Shown here piece by piece: positions 60,369 through 64,000 of a stretch of 64,000 nt of DNA. Under the pieces are notes generated by a model that saw only the letters and a list, made by a program, of their open reading frames with translations, ran no database searches and was not told the origin of the DNA. The number at the start of each line of letters is the position of its first letter. Position 1 is the stretch's first letter. Origin of the DNA: Aeromonas lacus (GTDB lineage: Bacteria > Pseudomonadota > Gammaproteobacteria > Enterobacterales > Aeromonadaceae); contig NZ_JRGM01000009.1 in the NCBI RefSeq assembly GCF_000764665.1, positions 1-64,000 on the forward strand, given 5' to 3'. The translations under genes and the position numbers were made by a program.

Positions 60369-62297
60369 TCAGGCTTCGGCCGGTTCCATCACCAGTCGCT
60401 CGGGCAGTGCAAACCAGGGGCCCTGCCCCGCATGTACCCCGAGGTGGCGCAGCATCTTCCACTCGTCACCACTCTCGACCCCCACGGCCAGTACCCGGGT
60501 CGGGGTATTGGCGCAGCCACCCACCAGACTGCGCACCGCCATCTGGTTAACCTGGCGAGCATGGATCTCCCGCACCAGGCTGGGGTGGAGCTTGAGGAAG
60601 TTGATCTCGAACTCCTTGATGTACTGGGTGCTAACAACATCCTGGCCGGCATGATCGATAGCCAGCATGCATCCGAGCATCCGCAGGGAGCGCAGCGGTC
60701 GCTTGAGGGCTTCGAAATGGCGGGTAACCTGCGCCTCGGAGAGCTGCAGGATCAACCGCTCGTTGGTACTGCGCGGCAGTTGAAACAGAGCGAAGAAGAG
60801 CCAGCGCTGGAAGTCGCGATGGAGCAGGCTCTGGGCGCTGAGAGCCAGGCTGACCGGGCAGCTCTGGTCGGAACGCTGGCGTAGCAACGCCAGGGTCTGT
60901 TCCGCCACCAGCCGATCCAGCTGGAGCAGCAACCCCACCTTCTCGGCCATCGGCATGAAGATCCCGGCCGGCAGTGGCCGCCCCTGCTCATCCTCAAGAT
61001 AGGTGAGCAGCTCCTGCTGCAGCACCACCTGCCCGCGATCCTGCTGGATCGGCTGGATATAGAATTCGATGGCCTGCTCTTCGAGGCGGCGGCTGAGCAG
61101 AGTACGCCAGCGCACCGTCCCCTTGCTGCTCTGCTCCTCATCCAGCTGCTTTTCGTAGAGGAACCAGCCGTTGTGCCCTTGCAGACGGGCGCTCTTGAGA
61201 GCCAGCTCCGCCTCCTCCTGCACCTTGAGCAGGGAGTCTTGCGACTGATAGCAGACGGCACCGAGATAAACCGCAGTCTCCGGATTGACCTCCTGCGGCC
61301 AGTGGAGGCGTTGCAGACTCTTGAGCAGCTGGCTGGCACTGTCCACCATCTCGCTTTCGGACATATTGGGAAGCAGCACGGCAAACACTTGCCCGGCATA
61401 GCGGGCCTGCAGGGCGCCACTGTGCTTGCGCACGAAGGCCCCGATAGTAGCGCTTGCCTCCAGCATCAGGTCATGACCCAGCAGATCGAACTGCTCGGCC
61501 TCCAGATCCTCCAGACAGGCGAGATCGATCAGCAGCACGCCGCCGCTCATCACGCTCGCCTCCATGATGGCGCTTTCAAGCCGGTTGTCGAAAAAGAGAC
61601 GGTTGCCAATGCCGGTCATCTTGTCGACGAAGGCATTGCTGCGGATGAAGTTGTCGAAACGGCTGCGCTCCTTGCGGGCATCCGCCAGCTCGGCCAGCAG
61701 ATGGTCGAGCGCCTGACTGGCGGCAACCGGCCACTCTTCGGCGGGGTCGTGATTCAGTTTGGAGAGTTTGTCATCGAGGATCAGCTGGGCACGCTCGGCC
61801 AGCAGCTCGGCACCGCGCAGTTGCTGGCGCAGCCAGCGAATGGAGTACCAGAGGCCGAACACCACGATAAAAACGCCGAAGGAGATGCCGGACATCGCCT
61901 TGATGGAGTACTCCGCCTCCTTGAAGGGGCGCTCCAGCTTCAGATTGGCCTGCATGCCAGCCTGATGGATAAGCGCCTTGCTGTATGGCAGCAACAACTG
62001 ATCATCGACCGAACGCTGCACATCGCGAAACCAGTAGACACGCTGATCGTTCTGGCGTACCTCCAGCTCGACGACGTGGGAAGCGCGCAGCAGGGTGGGC
62101 AACCAGTGGCTCATCTCGTTCATGTCATGGGACACATCGAGCTGCTTGTCGATCACCTCGACCAACGCATCGACCTTCTTCTGCTGCAGCTCCATACCCA
62201 GCTCGCGAAAGCTGAACACGCCGCCAATCAGCACTGTCGCCATGGCGGCAATCACGCACAGGGTGATAAACGAGACAAGCTGTGTAGTCAGTTTCAT
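60369..62297 (-). CDS. csrD: RNase E specificity factor CsrD (MshH)
   Basis: A 642-aa membrane protein: two N-terminal membrane helices (about 8-28 and 137-155) flanking a periplasmic part, a HAMP-like coiled coil, a degenerate GGDEF domain (RYAGQVFAVLLP in place of RYGGDEFAVLLP) and a degenerate EAL domain (QELLTYLEDEQGRPLPAGIF). Known CsrD/MshH proteins do not make or break c-di-GMP but direct RNase E to the CsrB/CsrC RNAs. The ATG at 62297 is preceded by GGAAAGG; the longer frame at 62327 adds ten residues without similarity. It stands at the head of the msh locus, as in Vibrio and Shewanella. Confidence 0.92.
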   Translation of the reverse strand: MKLTTQLVSFITLCVIAAMATVLIGGVFSFRELGMELQQKKVDALVEVIDKQLDVSHDMNEMSHWLPTLLRASHVVELEVRQNDQRVYWFRDVQRSVDDQLLLPYSKALIHQAGMQANLKLERPFKEAEYSIKAMSGISFGVFIVVFGLWYSIRWLRQQLRGAELLAERAQLILDDKLSKLNHDPAEEWPVAASQALDHLLAELADARKERSRFDNFIRSNAFVDKMTGIGNRLFFDNRLESAIMEASVMSGGVLLIDLACLEDLEAEQFDLLGHDLMLEASATIGAFVRKHSGALQARYAGQVFAVLLPNMSESEMVDSASQLLKSLQRLHWPQEVNPETAVYLGAVCYQSQDSLLKVQEEAELALKSARLQGHNGWFLYEKQLDEEQSSKGTVRWRTLLSRRLEEQAIEFYIQPIQQDRGQVVLQQELLTYLEDEQGRPLPAGIFMPMAEKVGLLLQLDRLVAEQTLALLRQRSDQSCPVSLALSAQSLLHRDFQRWLFFALFQLPRSTNERLILQLSEAQVTRHFEALKRPLRSLRMLGCMLAIDHAGQDVVSTQYIKEFEINFLKLHPSLVREIHARQVNQMAVRSLVGGCANTPTRVLAVGVESGDEWKMLRHLGVHAGQGPWFALPERLVMEPAEA

Positions 62298-62475
62298 GCG
62301 CCTTTCCGTATGCCCAGCATCATCCATGTGACCTCATGGTAGCAGCGGCGATCTGCGCCCTGCTATGGATGGAGATCCCGCTTCTGCAATTTCAAAGGGG
62401 CGAGGATACCGAAAGCGGGGGAATATTACCAAGCGCGGAGCAGACGAAGAGAGAAGAACGGAAAACGGCAGAAAG

Positions 62476-62500
62476 AAAAATGGTCCCTGAAAAGGGACCA
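62476..62500 (-). terminator. terminator-like hairpin in the csrD leader
   Basis: TGGTCCC and GGGACCA (62481-62487, 62494-62500) form a 7-base stem with a 6-base loop. On the minus strand it is followed by TTTTT (62476-62480), about 180 bases before the csrD start. It could attenuate csrD or end a short RNA. Confidence 0.55.
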
Positions 62501-62797
62501 AAAGGAACACTCATATCAAAACTAACACTCTGTGCTACTGACAAAAAACAGATACAGGAGTATTGAACACACGGTGAGTCAAACCGCGGGGCTACTCTAA
62601 TGCAGTTCGGATAAGCTGGGCAATTGTCATTTATGACAGGTTAGCGATTGAATCTAGTCAAAAACAACAATAAAAACTTTTAAAATCATAAAATTAAAGA
62701 ATTCATCAACAAGTGTGACGAGTCAGACTCATATTGATTGTACTAATGAACTATGATGTTGTTCCTCACTCGTGTCTGATAGACAGGCAGGTATCCC
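62501..62797. other. A+T-rich divergent region between csrD and the CSS/EAL gene
   Basis: About 300 bases without a supported gene. It includes an A+T-rich block (62650-62760), a perfect GAGTC-A-GACTC inverted repeat (62720-62730), and minus-strand promoter-like boxes TTGTTG (62707-62712) and TATGAT (62685-62690) spaced 16 bases apart. Short frames within it (for example 62734-62955) are not supported. Confidence 0.45.
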
Positions 62798-64000
62798 TTG
62801 TTGCGTATCCCCCCGTTCTGGATCTCGTTGCTGCTGCTGGTTATTCCCATTATTGCCAGCCAACCCTTAAGCAGATGGCTCGACAAGCCAATGGCTTACT
62901 ATCTGCTGCAACAGAAAATGGAAGAGATCAAAGCCTCCATGGCAGAACGCGGTAAACAGCTCGATACTGCGCTCAGCACTCAGCTAGCTCAATTTGACTT
63001 TGACTGTGGCGCCAAAGATATGGTGCTGCTACGCGATCCGCGCTTCTACAGCACTCATATCCGCTTGCAGGGGCTGGAACTAGCCTCAGGGGTCAACTGC
63101 TCAAGCCTTGGAGTAGGGATCCCGCTCATCAAGGAAGCCAAAAAAATGGGTGGCCTACCCGGGAAATTTGGTCTGACCGCCACAATGGATAAGTTCAACA
63201 CCGAACAGGAGCTGGTGGCCTACTACAAATCAGGCGAGAACATCGCTTATTGGGTGCTGGATAACAGCTGGAGCCACGATCTGCTGCAACACCCCTGTAC
63301 TAACTGCTTCTATTTGGAGTTCAGCCAGCGGGACCCCGCTGCGATGACCACTCATTTCCCCCGTGGCAACAAGGCAATTAAAGCCGAAGAGAGCAGCCAT
63401 AGCCTGAGCTTCTTCGATCAGGAAAGCATGACTAAACAGACTCTCTGGGCGGGTAAGGCACTCAATGACTACGCCCGGCAGCAAGTCAGATTCTATGGTC
63501 TCTGGATTGGGGCCGCGCTGGGACTCCTGCTGACGGTGAGCTACTGGTTGCTACGTAACTACCGGCGCTCCCTCAAAGGGCTGCTACAGGCTGGACTGAT
63601 ACGCCGGGAATTTATCCCCTTTTATCAACCCGTGGTGAACAGCCGTACCCACGAAGTGGTCGGTTTCGAGGCGCTGCTGCGTTGGCGGCGCGGCGGTGAA
63701 CTGGTGCCTCCCGGCGCCTTTATTGACTATGTCGAAGAGCAGGGACTGATCCTGCCGATAACCGTACAATTGCTGGAGCGGGTACTCACAGACCTCTCCT
63801 CTCTTGCTGCAACTCAGTGGGTCAGCGTCAATCTGGTGGCGGCCCATATCGAGCAGCCTCTGCTGCGCAACCTGTTGCAACAACATCAGTGGCCCTCCCC
63901 CGCCCAGCTCACCTTTGAGCTGACCGAGCGCAAACCGCTGACCGATATCAAGAGTGCTACCAGCGAGATCACCGCCCTGCAAGAGCGGGGTTATCACGTC
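62798..64000 (+). CDS. CSS-motif/EAL c-di-GMP phosphodiesterase, truncated by the window end
   Basis: About 400 residues are visible, with no stop before the window end. An N-terminal membrane helix (RIPPFWISLLLLVIPIIASQ) is followed by a periplasmic domain with the CSS motif (SGVNCSSLGVG) and further Cys (FDCGAKD, HPCTNCFYLEF), then a second membrane helix (YGLWIGAALGLLLTVSYWLL). Next come the start of an EAL domain (FIPFYQPVVNSRTHEVVGFEALLRWRRGG) and its NxxxxQ-like NLVAAHIEQ segment. Such enzymes hydrolyse c-di-GMP to pGpG and are controlled by the redox state of their periplasmic Cys. The start is TTG at 62798 or 62801 after GCAGG; no ATG lies in the first 30 codons. Confidence 0.88.
   Translation, partial: MLRIPPFWISLLLLVIPIIASQPLSRWLDKPMAYYLLQQKMEEIKASMAERGKQLDTALSTQLAQFDFDCGAKDMVLLRDPRFYSTHIRLQGLELASGVNCSSLGVGIPLIKEAKKMGGLPGKFGLTATMDKFNTEQELVAYYKSGENIAYWVLDNSWSHDLLQHPCTNCFYLEFSQRDPAAMTTHFPRGNKAIKAEESSHSLSFFDQESMTKQTLWAGKALNDYARQQVRFYGLWIGAALGLLLTVSYWLLRNYRRSLKGLLQAGLIRREFIPFYQPVVNSRTHEVVGFEALLRWRRGGELVPPGAFIDYVEEQGLILPITVQLLERVLTDLSSLAATQWVSVNLVAAHIEQPLLRNLLQQHQWPSPAQLTFELTERKPLTDIKSATSEITALQERGYHV

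Noticed and set aside
62336-62566. Plus-strand frame of 76 codons after the csrD start
   Set aside because: No homology, no ribosome binding site, and it crosses the terminator-like hairpin.
62475-62690. CsrB/CsrC-like RNA next to csrD
   Set aside because: Those RNAs carry many GGA motifs in hairpin loops; only one GGA is found on the minus strand here.

Overview
The window looks like chromosomal DNA of an Aeromonas-type gammaproteobacterium (GC-rich). The evidence is a complete MSHA type IV pilus locus followed by mreBCD-maf-rng-yhdP-nit-tldD (an order shared by Aeromonas, Vibrio and Shewanella), a fused thiD-thiE gene, a melRAB cluster and strong similarity to enterobacterial core proteins. 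The species cannot be fixed from this sequence alone. Nothing in the window is clearly a phage, insertion sequence, CRISPR array, tRNA or rRNA gene.

Layout. 0-0.9 kb: two small unrecognised genes, the second exported. 1.1-8.4 kb: a minus-strand thiamine operon, thiC-thiDE-(27-codon ORF)-thiF-thiS-thiG-thiH, behind a sigma70-like promoter and a TPP riboswitch. A truncated MerR-family gene lies just upstream, and thiH carries a palindromic repeat in its N-terminal codons. 8.4-11.4 kb: two minus-strand envelope genes of unknown function, divergent from an OmpR-family response regulator/histidine kinase pair. 11.4-17.8 kb: rimK, metH and a CPA1 Na+/H+ antiporter. 18.2-24.1 kb: a 57-codon small ORF and a melibiose cluster: melR facing an operon melA-melB-exported six-hairpin-type protein. 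melB is broken by a one-base deletion. 24.3-30.6 kb: a GNAT acetyltransferase, an HDOD protein, aphA, a Dph6-like ATPase, an MHS-family transporter, marC and small conserved proteins.

30.6-41.9 kb: tldD, a nitrilase-family amidase, a Dabb-domain protein, yhdP, rng, maf and mreD-mreC-mreB, all on the minus strand. 42.1-59.4 kb: the MSHA pilus locus on the minus strand: mshI, mshI2, mshJ, mshK, mshL, mshM, mshN, mshE, mshG, mshF, mshB, mshA, mshC, mshD, mshO, mshP, mshQ. A plus-strand PLP-enzyme gene (59.4-60.4 kb) sits between mshI and mshH/csrD (60.4-62.3 kb). The window ends inside a CSS-motif/EAL phosphodiesterase gene.

How the genes work together. The thi operon makes the pyrimidine and thiazole halves of thiamine and joins them, and is gated by TPP. 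The mel genes import and hydrolyse alpha-galactosides. The msh genes build a retractable adhesive pilus whose ATPase MshE carries the c-di-GMP-binding MshEN motif, and a c-di-GMP phosphodiesterase and a degenerate GGDEF-EAL protein (CsrD/MshH) flank the locus. I found no convincing wholly new multi-gene system. The most unusual signals are a tandem array of four copies of the mshG 3' end, the ThiF-like 27-codon ORF, the repeat in thiH, the melB frameshift, and a terminator-like hairpin with upstream promoter-like sequence in the csrD leader.
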